A stretch of 56,263 nucleotides of DNA. Origin: Bacteroidota bacterium (GTDB lineage Bacteria > Bacteroidota > Bacteroidia > Flavobacteriales > Flavobacteriaceae). Made by a program: the position numbers and the translations under genes. Positions 1 to 9,281 of the stretch are shown in pieces (the stretch's first letter is position 1; every line of letters starts with the position of its first letter). The notes below the pieces were generated by a model that saw nothing but the letters and a program-made list of their open reading frames with translations, made no database searches and had not been told where the DNA came from. The stretch lies in NCBI GenBank assembly GCA_027619415.1, contig JAQCFO010000009.1, positions 1 through 56,263 on the forward strand. Direction: 5' to 3'.

Positions 1-270
1 TATCTGTAGTGGGCGCTAGAAATTTGAGTGGATCTGACTCTAGTACGAGAGGACCGAGTTGGACTGACCGCTGGTCTATCTGTTGTTCCGCCAGGAGCAT
101 CGCAGAGTAGCTACGTCGGGAAAGGATAAGCGCTGAAAGCATATAAGCGCGAAACCTACCACAAGATGAGATTTCTTTTAAGGGTCGTAGGAGACGACTA
201 CGTTGATAGGTCACAGGTGTAAAGGCAGCAATGTCATAGCCGAGTGATACTAATTACCCGTAGGCCTATC
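1..270 (+). rRNA. 23S ribosomal RNA, 3' end (partial)
   Basis: The first 270 bases are the 3' end of a large-subunit rRNA. The sarcin-ricin loop core is visible at about 41-57 (AGTACGAGAGGACC), followed by the conserved stretch GGACTGACCGCTGGT and the closing segment GATACTAATTACCCGTAGG near 246-264. The 5' part lies outside the window. The exact 3' end is estimated from the position of this closing helix and could be off by several bases. The spacer to the 5S gene (about 271-398) is AT-rich and holds no tRNA. Confidence 0.97.
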
Positions 271-398
271 GTGCAACTTTTTCTTATAATTGTGTTTTTA
301 TTATGTTACTTTTTTTTTATAAATCTTAAATCTTAATATGTTAACTTATTGTGTTAAGCTTATAAAGCCTAACAACTCATCATTTTGATGAGAAACTT

Positions 399-507
399 AA
401 GGGTGGTTATTGCATTAGGGCTCACCTCTTCCCATTTCGAACAGAGAAGTTAAGTCTAATTGCGCAGATGGTACTGCCATTGGTGGGAGAGTATGTCGCC
501 GCCTTCT
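399..507 (+). rRNA. 5S ribosomal RNA
   Basis: A 5S rRNA is recognised from the conserved core CCCATTTCGAACAGAGAAGT and from GTACTGCC...GGTGGGAGAGTA. The terminal helix pairs GGTGGT near 402-407 with GCCGCC at 498-503. The gene lies about 130 bases after the 23S end and is followed at once by a terminator, the normal end of an rrn operon. The ends are set by the terminal helix and may shift by a few bases. Confidence 0.95.
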
Positions 508-510
508 TCG

Positions 511-546
511 AATCCCAGTCATTTATTTGGCTGGGATTTTTTTGTG
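511..546 (+). terminator. Intrinsic terminator of the rRNA operon
   Basis: The arms AATCCCAG (511-518) and CTGGGATT (531-538) form a perfect GC-containing stem, extendable by a T-G and a C-G pair. The stem is followed by a run of T. It sits directly after the 5S gene and should separate the rRNA transcript from the kinase gene that begins at 591. Confidence 0.9.
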
Positions 547-590
547 TTTAATATTTAAATTTTGATTAATTTAAACTCAAATTTCATTAA

Positions 591-2066
591 ATGTATTATA
601 TAGGATATGATTTGGGAAGCTCTTTTTTAAAAATTGCTTTAGTCAATTCTGATGATGGAAAAAAAATTGATATTATTCAAGAACCATCTCATGAAATGGA
701 AATTATTTGTTTAAACCCAGGTTGGGCTGAACAAGATCCTGAATTTTGGTGGAAATGTTTATGTATAGGAACAAAAAAAATTATCAACAAAAACAATATA
801 AATTCATCTCAAATATTAGGAATAGGTATTTCTTATCAAATGCATGGTCTAGTTTTAGTTGACAAGTTTGGGAATAGTTTAAGAAAATCTATTATATGGT
901 GCGATAGTAGAGCTGTAGAAATTGGAAACAAAGCTTATTATGATTTAGGAAATAATAAATGCGAATCTCATTTATTAAATTCACCTGGAAATTTTACTGC
1001 ATCAAAACTTGCATGGGTTAAATTAAATGAACCTGAAATTTATGCTAAGGTTGATAAATTCATGCTTCCTGGAGATTATTTAGCCTATAGACTAACAGGT
1101 TTAATTAATACTACAATTGGCGGATTGTCGGAAGGGATTTTTTGGGATTTTAAAGACAATAATACAGCTAATTGGTTGTTAGAATATTTTGATATAGATA
1201 CATTTTTAGCACCTGACATAATAGGTAATTTTACTAATCAAGGAATAGTTAATGGATTAGCTTCTGAGGAAACTAATTTACCTAAAGGGATTCCAATCAT
1301 GTATAGAGCAGGTGATCAACCAAATAATGCTTTTTCCCTTAACGTATTAAATTCAGGAGAAGTTGCAGCTACTGGCGGGACTTCAGGAGTTTTATATGCC
1401 ATAACAGATAAATCTATTTCAAATGAATCTTTAAGGATAAACAACTTTGCTCATGTTAATTATTCTCCAAAAAATCCAATTATTGGCAAATTGCTTTGCA
1501 TTAATGGAGCTGGTATTCAGTATAAGAAATTAAAAAATTCAACAAATTCTAAATCTTATAACTTAATGAACCAGAAAGCCTCATCAATTAATGTAGGTAG
1601 TTCAGGTTTAGTTGTTCTGCCTTTTGGAAATGGAGCTGAAAGAATGTTTAATAATAAAGATATTGGATCGCATATTATAAACTATGATTCCGCTATTCAT
1701 AATAATAACCATCTGTTTAGGGCTACTTTAGAAGGAATTGCTTTTTCATTTGTGTATGGAATGGAACTTTTAAAAAATGATAATTTAACCCCTTCATTGA
1801 TAAGAGCAGGTAATGACAATTTATTTCAATCAGAAGTATTTTCAACTACTATTTCAACACTTCTAAATAATGAAATTGAAATTCATAATGTGTCAGGCGC
1901 CTATGGAGCAGCTAGGTCAGTAGGGATTAAAAATCAAGATTTTAAGTCCTATAGTGAAGAAATTTCAAAGGGTGACTATATTAAATCCTTTGAACCAGAT
2001 ACTAAATGTCAAAAATATATTGATGCGTATAATATTTGGAAAGAAAAATTAGAAATAAAAATTTAA
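591..2066 (+). CDS. xylB: Xylulokinase-like FGGY carbohydrate kinase
   Basis: This 491-residue FGGY-family kinase should phosphorylate D-xylulose to D-xylulose 5-phosphate in the cytoplasm, feeding the pentose phosphate pathway. The N-terminal phosphate-binding loop reads [25 protein letters not shown] and the WCDSRA segment resemble the XylB substrate site. AGDQ near residue 240 supplies the expected catalytic Asp, followed by a GGTSG nucleotide-binding turn. Length is normal for the family. The substrate call rests mainly on the xylose isomerase gene 10 bases downstream; by sequence alone another FGGY substrate is possible. The gene begins only 84 bases after the 5S gene, beyond the rRNA terminator, so it needs its own promoter or read-through. 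Confidence 0.9.
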   Translation: MYYIGYDLGSSFLKIALVNSDDGKKIDIIQEPSHEMEIICLNPGWAEQDPEFWWKCLCIGTKKIINKNNINSSQILGIGISYQMHGLVLVDKFGNSLRKSIIWCDSRAVEIGNKAYYDLGNNKCESHLLNSPGNFTASKLAWVKLNEPEIYAKVDKFMLPGDYLAYRLTGLINTTIGGLSEGIFWDFKDNNTANWLLEYFDIDTFLAPDIIGNFTNQGIVNGLASEETNLPKGIPIMYRAGDQPNNAFSLNVLNSGEVAATGGTSGVLYAITDKSISNESLRINNFAHVNYSPKNPIIGKLLCINGAGIQYKKLKNSTNSKSYNLMNQKASSINVGSSGLVVLPFGNGAERMFNNKDIGSHIINYDSAIHNNNHLFRATLEGIAFSFVYGMELLKNDNLTPSLIRAGNDNLFQSEVFSTTISTLLNNEIEIHNVSGAYGAARSVGIKNQDFKSYSEEISKGDYIKSFEPDTKCQKYIDAYNIWKEKLEIKI

Positions 2067-2076
2067 AAAATATAAA

Positions 2077-3405
2077 ATGGTAAGTATTGGAAATAAGGAA
2101 TATTTTAAAGGAATTGGTGAAATAAAGTTTGAAGGAAAAGATTCAAAAAACGCTTTGTCTTTTAAATATTACAACCCAGATCAATTAGTTGCTGGTAAAT
2201 CTATGCGTGATCATTTTAAATTTGCAATAGCTTACTGGCATTCCTTTGGAGGACAAGGTACAGATCCTTTTGGTGCTGGAACACAGAATTTTCCATGGGA
2301 TAAATCACAAGACCCAATTCAGGCTGCAAAAGACAAAGCAGATGCAGCTTTTGAATTTATTAGTAAAATGGGCTTTGATTATTTCTGTTTCCATGATTTT
2401 GATTTAATTCAAGAAGCAAATTCATTTAGTGAATCGGAAGAAAGACTTAAGTTAATAACTGATTATGTTAAAGAAAAAAAATCAAATTCAGGTATTAAAT
2501 TACTATGGGGAACAGCTAATTGCTTTTCAAATCCGCATTATATGAATGGTGCAGCAACCAACCCGGAATTTGATATTCTAGCAAGAGCTGGAGGCCAGGT
2601 TAAACTAGCTTTAGATGCTACTATATCATTAGATGGTGAGAATTATGTTTTCTGGGGAGGAAGAGAGGGTTATATGTCATTGCTAAATACAGATATGAAA
2701 CGAGAGTTAGATCATATGGCGGAATTTTTAAAAATCTCCAGAGATTATGCAAGAAGTAAAGGATTTAAAGGAACTTTTTTTATTGAACCTAAGCCGATGG
2801 AACCAACTAAACATCAATATGATTTTGATACTTCAACTGTAATAGGTTTTTTAAAAGAATATAATTTAGATAAAGATTTTAAAATCAATATAGAAGTTAA
2901 TCATACTACACTTGCAAATCATACCTTCCAACATGAACTTACAGTTGCTGCTAAGTCTTCAATGTTAGGCAGTATTGATGCGAATAGAGGAGATTATCAA
3001 AATGGTTGGGATACGGATCAGTTCCCAATCAATATTCAAGAAACTACTGAGGCAATGTTAGTGTTATTAAAATCAGGGGGACTTCAAGGTGGTGGAGTTA
3101 ATTTTGATGCCAAATTGAGAAGGAATTCAACAGATCAGGAGGATTTGTTTATTGCTCATATTGGAGGAGCTGATACTTTTGCAAGAGCTTTATTGATTGC
3201 CAATGAATTACTTACAGATTCGCCATATAAAGACTTTATTTCAAACAGGTATGAGTCTTTTGATATAGGTTTTGGTAAAGACTTTGAAAATGGGAAACTT
3301 AACCTAGAAGACCTTTATAAGATTGCTCAAAAAAATGGTGAGTTAAAATTGAAAAGTGGAAAACAAGAATTTTTAGAAAATTTATTATTTAATTACGTAA
3401 AATAA
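2077..3405 (+). CDS. xylA: Xylose isomerase
   Basis: This 442-residue class II xylose isomerase converts D-xylose to D-xylulose in the cytoplasm using two divalent metals. The active-site residues are all visible with a constant offset of five from the E. coli enzyme: H106 and D109 (FCFHDFDL), E237 and K239 (FIEPKP), E273 and H276 (NIEVNHTTLANH), D301 (GSIDAN), D312 and D314 (WDTDQF). The N-terminal YWHSFGGQGTDPFG segment is diagnostic. It follows xylB by 10 bases and forms an operon with it. No xylose transporter or XylR is in the window. Confidence 0.97.
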   Translation: MVSIGNKEYFKGIGEIKFEGKDSKNALSFKYYNPDQLVAGKSMRDHFKFAIAYWHSFGGQGTDPFGAGTQNFPWDKSQDPIQAAKDKADAAFEFISKMGFDYFCFHDFDLIQEANSFSESEERLKLITDYVKEKKSNSGIKLLWGTANCFSNPHYMNGAATNPEFDILARAGGQVKLALDATISLDGENYVFWGGREGYMSLLNTDMKRELDHMAEFLKISRDYARSKGFKGTFFIEPKPMEPTKHQYDFDTSTVIGFLKEYNLDKDFKINIEVNHTTLANHTFQHELTVAAKSSMLGSIDANRGDYQNGWDTDQFPINIQETTEAMLVLLKSGGLQGGGVNFDAKLRRNSTDQEDLFIAHIGGADTFARALLIANELLTDSPYKDFISNRYESFDIGFGKDFENGKLNLEDLYKIAQKNGELKLKSGKQEFLENLLFNYVK

Positions 3406-3465
3406 CAAAGTGAATTAATTAGTGTATTTTTAAAATATATTAATTTAAAATCAAATATTCATACA

Positions 3466-4755
3466 ATGGTAAAATCAGGATTTTCATTAAATTATGCGGA
3501 AATATTATTATTGGTCATTCCTGCCTTTATGATTTTGATTTTAGTTGAGATTCTATATGGTCATTATACTAAAAAACAAACCTATTCATTTATGGATACT
3601 CTTTCTAGTTTAAGTTCTGGAATGACCAATATCCTTAAAGATTCTTTAGGTTTAGTTTTAATAATTGTTTCTTATCCATATATCCTTGAAAGTATTGCTA
3701 TTGTTAATTTGGAATCAAGTCTAATATTATATTTAGTTGCTTTTATATGTGTAGATTTTGCTAGTTATTGGAATCACAGGCTTAATCATAAGGTTAATAT
3801 TTTCTGGAACAGACACGTCATACATCACAGTAGTGAGGAATTTAATTTGGCATGCGCTTTAAGACAAAGTATTTCATCTTGGATAGGATTTGGCGCTTTA
3901 TTTTTAATTCCTGCAGCTTTATTTGGTGTTCCGGCTAATATCATTGCATTACTAGCTCCATTACATTTATTTGCCCAATTTTGGTATCACACTCAGCATA
4001 TAGGAAAACTAGGTTTTTTAGAATATATAATAGTTACACCTTCACAGCATCGAGTTCATCATGCTGTTAACTCAATTTATATTGATAAAAATTTATCAGC
4101 TATTTTTTGTATTTGGGATCGTATTTTTGGGACTTTTCAAGAGGAATTAGATGAAGAGCCTCCGGTTTATGGTGTTTTAAAACCTGTAAATAGCTGGAAT
4201 CCTATTTTAATAAATTTTCAACATGCATGGAATGTTATTCAAGATGCATATAACACTAATAATTTTATAGATAAACTAAGAGTCTGGTTCATGCCTACGG
4301 GATGGAGGCCTGAAGATGTAATTGATAAGTTTCCAAGACCCATTAATGAAGACATCATTATTAGAGTGAAATATAACCCTCATTATTCATTATTATTAAA
4401 AGGAATTGCTCTTTTTCATTTTATTTCTATAAATCTTTTACTTACTTTCTTTTTATATAATTTTTCAGATTTAAGTAATGAATTTAGATTAACTTATGGT
4501 TTCATTATAGCCATATCAATTTTTGGTTTCACTTCTTTAATGGATTTTCACTCATGGGCACCATTTTTTGAAGTTTTCAGATCGATGCTTACAATTATTA
4601 TTCTTTATTCATTTAGTGATCATGCTTTATTTATTAAGCATCCAACTGAGTTTTTAATAATAACAACTTACTTTATTTTAAGTAGTGTAATTTCATTTGT
4701 TATAATTTTTAATAAAAATCAATCCATGATTAAATTTAATAATGCAAGCTCTTAA
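3466..4755 (+). CDS. Sterol desaturase/fatty acid hydroxylase family membrane protein, AGMO-like
   Basis: This 429-residue integral membrane protein belongs to the fatty acid hydroxylase superfamily of non-haem di-iron enzymes. The histidine boxes are HRLNHK near residue 104, HVIHHSSEE near 117 and HRVHH near 202, set between hydrophobic helices. The arrangement and the additional C-terminal membrane helices (about 310-420) resemble alkylglycerol monooxygenase (TMEM195) relatives that are common in Bacteroidota. The likely role is hydroxylation of a lipid alkyl chain; the substrate is unknown. Its last 14 bases overlap the start of the DUF1080 gene, so the two are translationally linked. Why it sits inside a sugar gene block is not explained. 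Confidence 0.85.
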   Translation: MVKSGFSLNYAEILLLVIPAFMILILVEILYGHYTKKQTYSFMDTLSSLSSGMTNILKDSLGLVLIIVSYPYILESIAIVNLESSLILYLVAFICVDFASYWNHRLNHKVNIFWNRHVIHHSSEEFNLACALRQSISSWIGFGALFLIPAALFGVPANIIALLAPLHLFAQFWYHTQHIGKLGFLEYIIVTPSQHRVHHAVNSIYIDKNLSAIFCIWDRIFGTFQEELDEEPPVYGVLKPVNSWNPILINFQHAWNVIQDAYNTNNFIDKLRVWFMPTGWRPEDVIDKFPRPINEDIIIRVKYNPHYSLLLKGIALFHFISINLLLTFFLYNFSDLSNEFRLTYGFIIAISIFGFTSLMDFHSWAPFFEVFRSMLTIIILYSFSDHALFIKHPTEFLIITTYFILSSVISFVIIFNKNQSMIKFNNASS

Positions 4756-6166
4756 AATTCTATTTATATTATTAATATTTTCTAACGTTTTCTCTCAGGA
4801 AAACTGGAAGTCTTTAATTAATAATGACGACTTAAACAACTGGGAAATTAAACAAGGCTCTGCCAAATTTGTTTTAGAAAATGGAGTTATTTCAGCAACT
4901 TCAATTTTAAATACGCCAAGCACATATTTAGGAACAAAAAAACAATACGATGATTTTATTTTAGAATTTGAGGTATTTGTTGATGAAGGTTTAAATTCTG
5001 GTGTTCAGTTTAGAAGTTCAATTAATAATAATGTTCCAGTACATAGTCGAGTTTATGGATATCAATTTGAATTGGATACAAATGAATATAGAGGTTGGTC
5101 TGGTGGTATATATGACCAGTCAAGAAAAAACTTTTTTTTATACCCTATAACAAGAAATGAAAAAGGAAGAAAAGCATTCAAAAATGGTCAATGGAACAAA
5201 GCTAGAATTGAAGCTGTAGGTAATTCTATTAAAACTTGGATTAATGGAGTACAGTGTGCTAACTTGATGGATCCATTATCAAAAAACGGATTTATAGCTC
5301 TCCAAATACATAATATCAGTGAAGAGTCATTAGTTGGTAAAATGGTAAAATGGAAAAATATTAGAATATTAACTAAAAATATAACACAATATTTATCTAT
5401 CTCAGAGGATTATGCTACGGAAATTAATAATGTTGATAATGTTTTGAGTGCGACTCAAATAAAAAATAATTGGAGATTTTTATGGAATGGAGATACATCT
5501 GAAGGGTGGAGAGGAGCAAAGCTTAATGCTTTTCCTGAAAAAGGTTGGGAAATAGAAAACAATATTTTAACAGTTTTAGCAAACGATGGTTTAGAATCCT
5601 CTTTTGGAGGTGATATAGTAACTTTAGAAAAATTTTCAAATTTTGAATTAGAATTAGATTTTAATATGTCTAAAGGAGCAAACAGTGGAATTAAATATTT
5701 TGTTGACACTAATTTGAATCAAGGAGCAGGTTCTTCAATTGGACTTGAATATCAAATTTTAGATGATAAAAACCACCCTGATGCAAACAAAAAATTTAAA
5801 ATTTTAGAATATTCAAATAACGATTGGGTTTTTCATAAGGATGGAATTAAAAAAAACAGAACTGTTGGTTCTTTATATGATTTAATTGAAGCTGAAAATT
5901 TAAATGAAGAAAGATCTAAAAGACCTGTTTATCCTGATACTTGGCACAGAGCCAGAATTTTAGTTAAAAATGGACATGTTGAGCATTGGCTCGATAACAT
6001 TAAACTTTTAGAGTATAATAGATATTCTCAAATGTTTAAAGCATTAGTTGAATACAGTAAATATTCTAAATGGAAGAATTTTGGTCAATCAAAGTCTGGA
6101 CATATATTATTGCAAGATCATGGAGATAAAGTATCTTTTAAAAATATTAAAATAAGAGAATTGTAA
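4742..6166 (+). CDS. Exported two-domain DUF1080 (3-keto-disaccharide hydrolase family) protein
   Basis: This 474-residue protein starts with a signal peptide ending near SQEN (residue 20). It contains two DUF1080 domains (now the 3-keto-disaccharide hydrolase family, a concanavalin-like beta-sandwich). The first covers about 20-210 (WKSLINNDDLNNWEIK...FILEFEV...NSGVQFRS). The second covers about 240-474 (WRFLWNGDTSEGWRGA...FELELDFNMSKGANSGIKYF). Characterised members act on 3-keto-glycosides. The ATG lies inside the preceding membrane hydroxylase gene, and the Gfo/Idh gene follows after 9 bases. Together with that oxidoreductase it suggests a periplasmic keto-sugar route. Whether both domains are catalytic cannot be told here. 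Confidence 0.85.
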   Translation: MQALKILFILLIFSNVFSQENWKSLINNDDLNNWEIKQGSAKFVLENGVISATSILNTPSTYLGTKKQYDDFILEFEVFVDEGLNSGVQFRSSINNNVPVHSRVYGYQFELDTNEYRGWSGGIYDQSRKNFFLYPITRNEKGRKAFKNGQWNKARIEAVGNSIKTWINGVQCANLMDPLSKNGFIALQIHNISEESLVGKMVKWKNIRILTKNITQYLSISEDYATEINNVDNVLSATQIKNNWRFLWNGDTSEGWRGAKLNAFPEKGWEIENNILTVLANDGLESSFGGDIVTLEKFSNFELELDFNMSKGANSGIKYFVDTNLNQGAGSSIGLEYQILDDKNHPDANKKFKILEYSNNDWVFHKDGIKKNRTVGSLYDLIEAENLNEERSKRPVYPDTWHRARILVKNGHVEHWLDNIKLLEYNRYSQMFKALVEYSKYSKWKNFGQSKSGHILLQDHGDKVSFKNIKIREL

Positions 6167-6175
6167 ATTAAGATT

Positions 6176-7522
6176 ATGAAAAACAGAAGAAGTTTTATTA
6201 AAAAATCATCAATGGGAATTATTGGTGTCTCATTATTGACACCTTTTAATAATACTTCTGCGAAAAGTTATTCTAGAATATTAGGTTCTAACGATAGGAT
6301 AACATTAGCTTTTCAAGGATTGGGAAGAAGATTTCCTGGTCTATTAAACTCTTCTCTTAAAATTAAAAATGTTGGAATAAAATATTTTTGTGATGTAATG
6401 GATAAGCAAGTTGATAAAGCCAACAAAAGATATTTTAATCTAACACAACAAGAAGTAAACTCAGAGAAAAATATTCACAAAATAATAGATGATAAAGATG
6501 TAGATGCTTTAATTATTGCCACTCCAGATCATTGGCATACTTATGCAGCCTGTAAAGGAATGGAAGCTGGAAAGCATATTTATTTAGAAAAGCCCTGTAG
6601 TCATAACTTAAGAGAGAGTGAACTTTTAGTTAATTATCAAAACTATTATAATAAATCAGTTCAAATGGGTAATCAACAAAGGTCCTCATACGAAACAGCT
6701 GATTTAATTAAATTACTTCACAATGGAATAATTGGAGATTTAAATAAAGCTGAAGCTTATTATAATAATAACAGACCAAGAGTTCCTAATCAGGTTAATG
6801 TTCCAATTCCTAATGGGTTAAATTGGGATTTATTTCAAGGACCTTCAAAAAGAAAGTCTTATACTTTTGATACTTGGGATTATAATTGGAGATGGTACGG
6901 ATGGGATTTTGGAACAGGTGAGGCAGGTAATAATGCTACTCATGAACTTGATGTTGCTAGATGGGCACTTGGAGTTCATTACCCTGAAAGTGTTGATGTT
7001 TATTCTAGTAAAAATCATTTTATCGATGACGGCTGGACTATGTATGATACTATGGAAGCAAAATTTCATTTTCCCAATAACTTGAAAATTGATTGGAATT
7101 GTCATAGTAGAAATGCTCATCATAAAAAAACTATGGGTGGAAGAGGAACAGTGATCTATGGTTCAAAAGGTTCTGCTTTTGTAAACAGAAATGGCTACTC
7201 AATTTTTGATTTGAATGGAAAAGAAATTAAAAACAGTGTTTCAGATGACAAAGAATCCGGCACTGAACTTGGAGGAGGTGGAAACATGACAACTAAACAT
7301 TTTAGAAATTTTTTTAATTCTATTAGAAATGGAGAGACACTCAATTCTCCAATAGACGATGCCGTAATTAGTCAAAGCATGGTGCATTATGCAAATCTTG
7401 CACATAGATCAGGAAGATCTTTCAAAATAGATTCAAAAAATGGTAATGTTTTAGATAAAAAAATAAAGAAAAAGTTTTGGTCTAGGGAATATGAAAAAGG
7501 CTGGGATCTTAGTTTTGTTTAA
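6176..7522 (+). CDS. Tat-exported Gfo/Idh/MocA family oxidoreductase
   Basis: The 448-residue product begins with a twin-arginine signal (NRRSFIKKSSMGIIG, residues 3-17), so it should be folded with its nicotinamide cofactor and exported by Tat. The Rossmann domain starts at about residue 41 (RITLAFQGLGRR). The family signature lysine is K139 in LEKPCSHN, and GNNATHELDVARW (about 251-263) provides the second conserved His/Asp region. Such enzymes oxidise or reduce sugar carbonyls. The EKP motif makes it a classical MocA-type enzyme rather than a GH109 glycosidase. It ends the + strand run; its last 14 bases overlap the convergent SDR gene. Confidence 0.9.
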   Translation: MKNRRSFIKKSSMGIIGVSLLTPFNNTSAKSYSRILGSNDRITLAFQGLGRRFPGLLNSSLKIKNVGIKYFCDVMDKQVDKANKRYFNLTQQEVNSEKNIHKIIDDKDVDALIIATPDHWHTYAACKGMEAGKHIYLEKPCSHNLRESELLVNYQNYYNKSVQMGNQQRSSYETADLIKLLHNGIIGDLNKAEAYYNNNRPRVPNQVNVPIPNGLNWDLFQGPSKRKSYTFDTWDYNWRWYGWDFGTGEAGNNATHELDVARWALGVHYPESVDVYSSKNHFIDDGWTMYDTMEAKFHFPNNLKIDWNCHSRNAHHKKTMGGRGTVIYGSKGSAFVNRNGYSIFDLNGKEIKNSVSDDKESGTELGGGGNMTTKHFRNFFNSIRNGETLNSPIDDAVISQSMVHYANLAHRSGRSFKIDSKNGNVLDKKIKKKFWSREYEKGWDLSFV

Positions 7523-8900
7523 TATTTTTTGAATATTTTTTTGGAACGCTAAATAAAAATTTTTCAAACCTTTTCATTACAATTAAATGTAATTTTGCTT
7601 GAGTATATTTATATATATACCATGGTAAACTTGGAACATATTCGTGTATTCCTGCTATCATGTATTCATTATTTAATACCGACCTGAACTCTAACCATCC
7701 AAGTGAAGTTCTTTTAACAAGCCAACCTCCAGTTATATAAAATAACTTTCTGTTATCGTCGCTTCTTGACTTTATTACTTTAAGCTCTAAAAGGGGAATT
7801 AATAAAAAACTAAATTTTATAAATTTTCCATCATAGTTAGCCTTTAATAAATCAGCGAATCTTTTTTTTAGCCAAATCGGATAAATTCTAGCAACAAAAT
7901 CTATAGATCTATTACTTGGGTTAGCAATTCTTTGTACACTTCTGACTGTGTTTTTTTCTTTTTTTAAATTAACAAATTCTGGGTTTATTGGAATCTTTTC
8001 TTTGCTGTTTAATGCTTTTTCCACACTGTCTTCAACAGAAATATAATTAATATTAAAACCTATACTATTTTCTGGGTTTATTGTCATTTTATGCTTTAGA
8101 CTTTCTATAAGGGGGGAGACTAAAAACTTACTAGTGCCTGTAATTAAGCTTACCCATAATTTAGAAAGACCAACTGTTATGAATGACAATGAAAATATTA
8201 ACCTTTTTTTGTTCATTTTTTTTGCTGTAATCTTTAAAAGATCCATGTATGTAATAACTTGATCTCCTCCAATTTCTAGTGGTTTGTTAAATGTTTTTTC
8301 GTTTCCAATACAAGATTTAATTATTTTTAAAGCATCCAATATGTCTATAGGTTGATTCAATGATTTTGTCCATTCTGGGCAAGCCATTACTGGAAGATTT
8401 TTTACAAGTTTTTGAACTATTCTAAATGATGATCCATTGGGGCCAATTATAATACCAGCTCTAATTGACGTCAATGGGGTGGTTCTAGAGCCTAGTGTTT
8501 TTTCAACTTCATATCTTGACTGCAGGTGTTTAGAGATGGTATATTCATCTTTTGGAAGTATTCCTCCAACATAAATTATTTGTTTTAAATTACATTGTTC
8601 AGAAGCTCTAGAAAAATTATCAGCAAGTAAGATGTCCGTATCTTCAAAACTTCCTTGATTTAAACGAGTTGATGGCATCATTGAGTGTACTAGATATATA
8701 GCAATATCAATATCAGCAAGTGCTTCAGTTGTACTAGAAATTGAATAAAGATCAACTTGCTTCCATTTCACAGTACCTTGATTATTATTTGCTACTTTTT
8801 TTCTACTTAAAGCAGTGATATTGAATTCATTTTTATATCTGTCAATAAACCATCTACCGACAAATCCTGTAGCTCCCGCAATTGCAATATTTTGCTTCAA
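7509..8900 (-). CDS. SDR-family NAD(P)-dependent epimerase/dehydratase with DUF2867-like C-terminal domain
   Basis: This 463-residue protein starts with an atypical SDR nucleotide fold (IAIAGATGFVGRWFIDRY, residues 4-21), followed by SIRAGIIIGPNGSSF typical of the NmrA/epimerase-like branch. The C-terminal third (from about 320) matches the DUF2867 arrangement seen fused to such SDRs (WLKKRFADLLKA, GGWLVKRTSLGWLEFRSVL). No catalytic YxxxK is obvious, so the reaction is unknown. It lies 3 bases after the DoxX-like gene and is surely co-transcribed with it. Its 3' end overlaps the convergent Gfo/Idh gene. Confidence 0.8.
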   Translation of the reverse strand: MKQNIAIAGATGFVGRWFIDRYKNEFNITALSRKKVANNNQGTVKWKQVDLYSISSTTEALADIDIAIYLVHSMMPSTRLNQGSFEDTDILLADNFSRASEQCNLKQIIYVGGILPKDEYTISKHLQSRYEVEKTLGSRTTPLTSIRAGIIIGPNGSSFRIVQKLVKNLPVMACPEWTKSLNQPIDILDALKIIKSCIGNEKTFNKPLEIGGDQVITYMDLLKITAKKMNKKRLIFSLSFITVGLSKLWVSLITGTSKFLVSPLIESLKHKMTINPENSIGFNINYISVEDSVEKALNSKEKIPINPEFVNLKKEKNTVRSVQRIANPSNRSIDFVARIYPIWLKKRFADLLKANYDGKFIKFSFLLIPLLELKVIKSRSDDNRKLFYITGGWLVKRTSLGWLEFRSVLNNEYMIAGIHEYVPSLPWYIYKYTQAKLHLIVMKRFEKFLFSVPKKYSKNIKQN

Positions 8901-8903
8901 ATT

Positions 8904-9251
8904 TTAATAATTTACTTCATTAAGTACAATAAGTAGATTCATAATAAAGTATATAAATGCGGGTGAAGATTTTAAAACTCCATCTCTCAGTTTTAATCTT
9001 AAAATAAATCCTAAAAACATCAATATACTTAATCCAATAGCGGCTAACAAGGTAAATAATGGGTATTGGAAACCCAGTATTAAACCAATGCTTCCTACTA
9101 ACTGTGAAATACCTACTATTAATCTGAAACGAGATATGCCCCATCTTATAAATTCATTTTTCATTTTATGAGATGTAAAAGATAGTATTCCGTAAAATAA
9201 AAATGAAAAAGAAGTAAATAGTTGTAGGTATTCAAAATTAGAAAGCTCCAT
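8904..9251 (-). CDS. DoxX-like small membrane protein
   Basis: This 115-residue, very hydrophobic protein has four predicted transmembrane helices (about 7-25, 44-62, 64-85 and 95-113) and the general layout of the DoxX-like family. Function is not known; relatives are often described as membrane partners of oxidoreductases, which fits the SDR gene 3 bases downstream. The ATG at 9251 faces the CocE-like gene across a 30-base divergent gap that must contain both promoters. Confidence 0.7.
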   Translation of the reverse strand: MELSNFEYLQLFTSFSFLFYGILSFTSHKMKNEFIRWGISRFRLIVGISQLVGSIGLILGFQYPLFTLLAAIGLSILMFLGFILRLKLRDGVLKSSPAFIYFIMNLLIVLNEVNY

Positions 9252-9281
9252 TTATTTATGTTAATTCATTATATTTAATAT

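Noticed and set aside
6176-7522. GH109 glycosidase assignment for the Tat-exported Gfo/Idh protein
   Set aside because: It has the EKP lysine motif of ordinary Gfo/Idh/MocA enzymes, unlike GH109 proteins.
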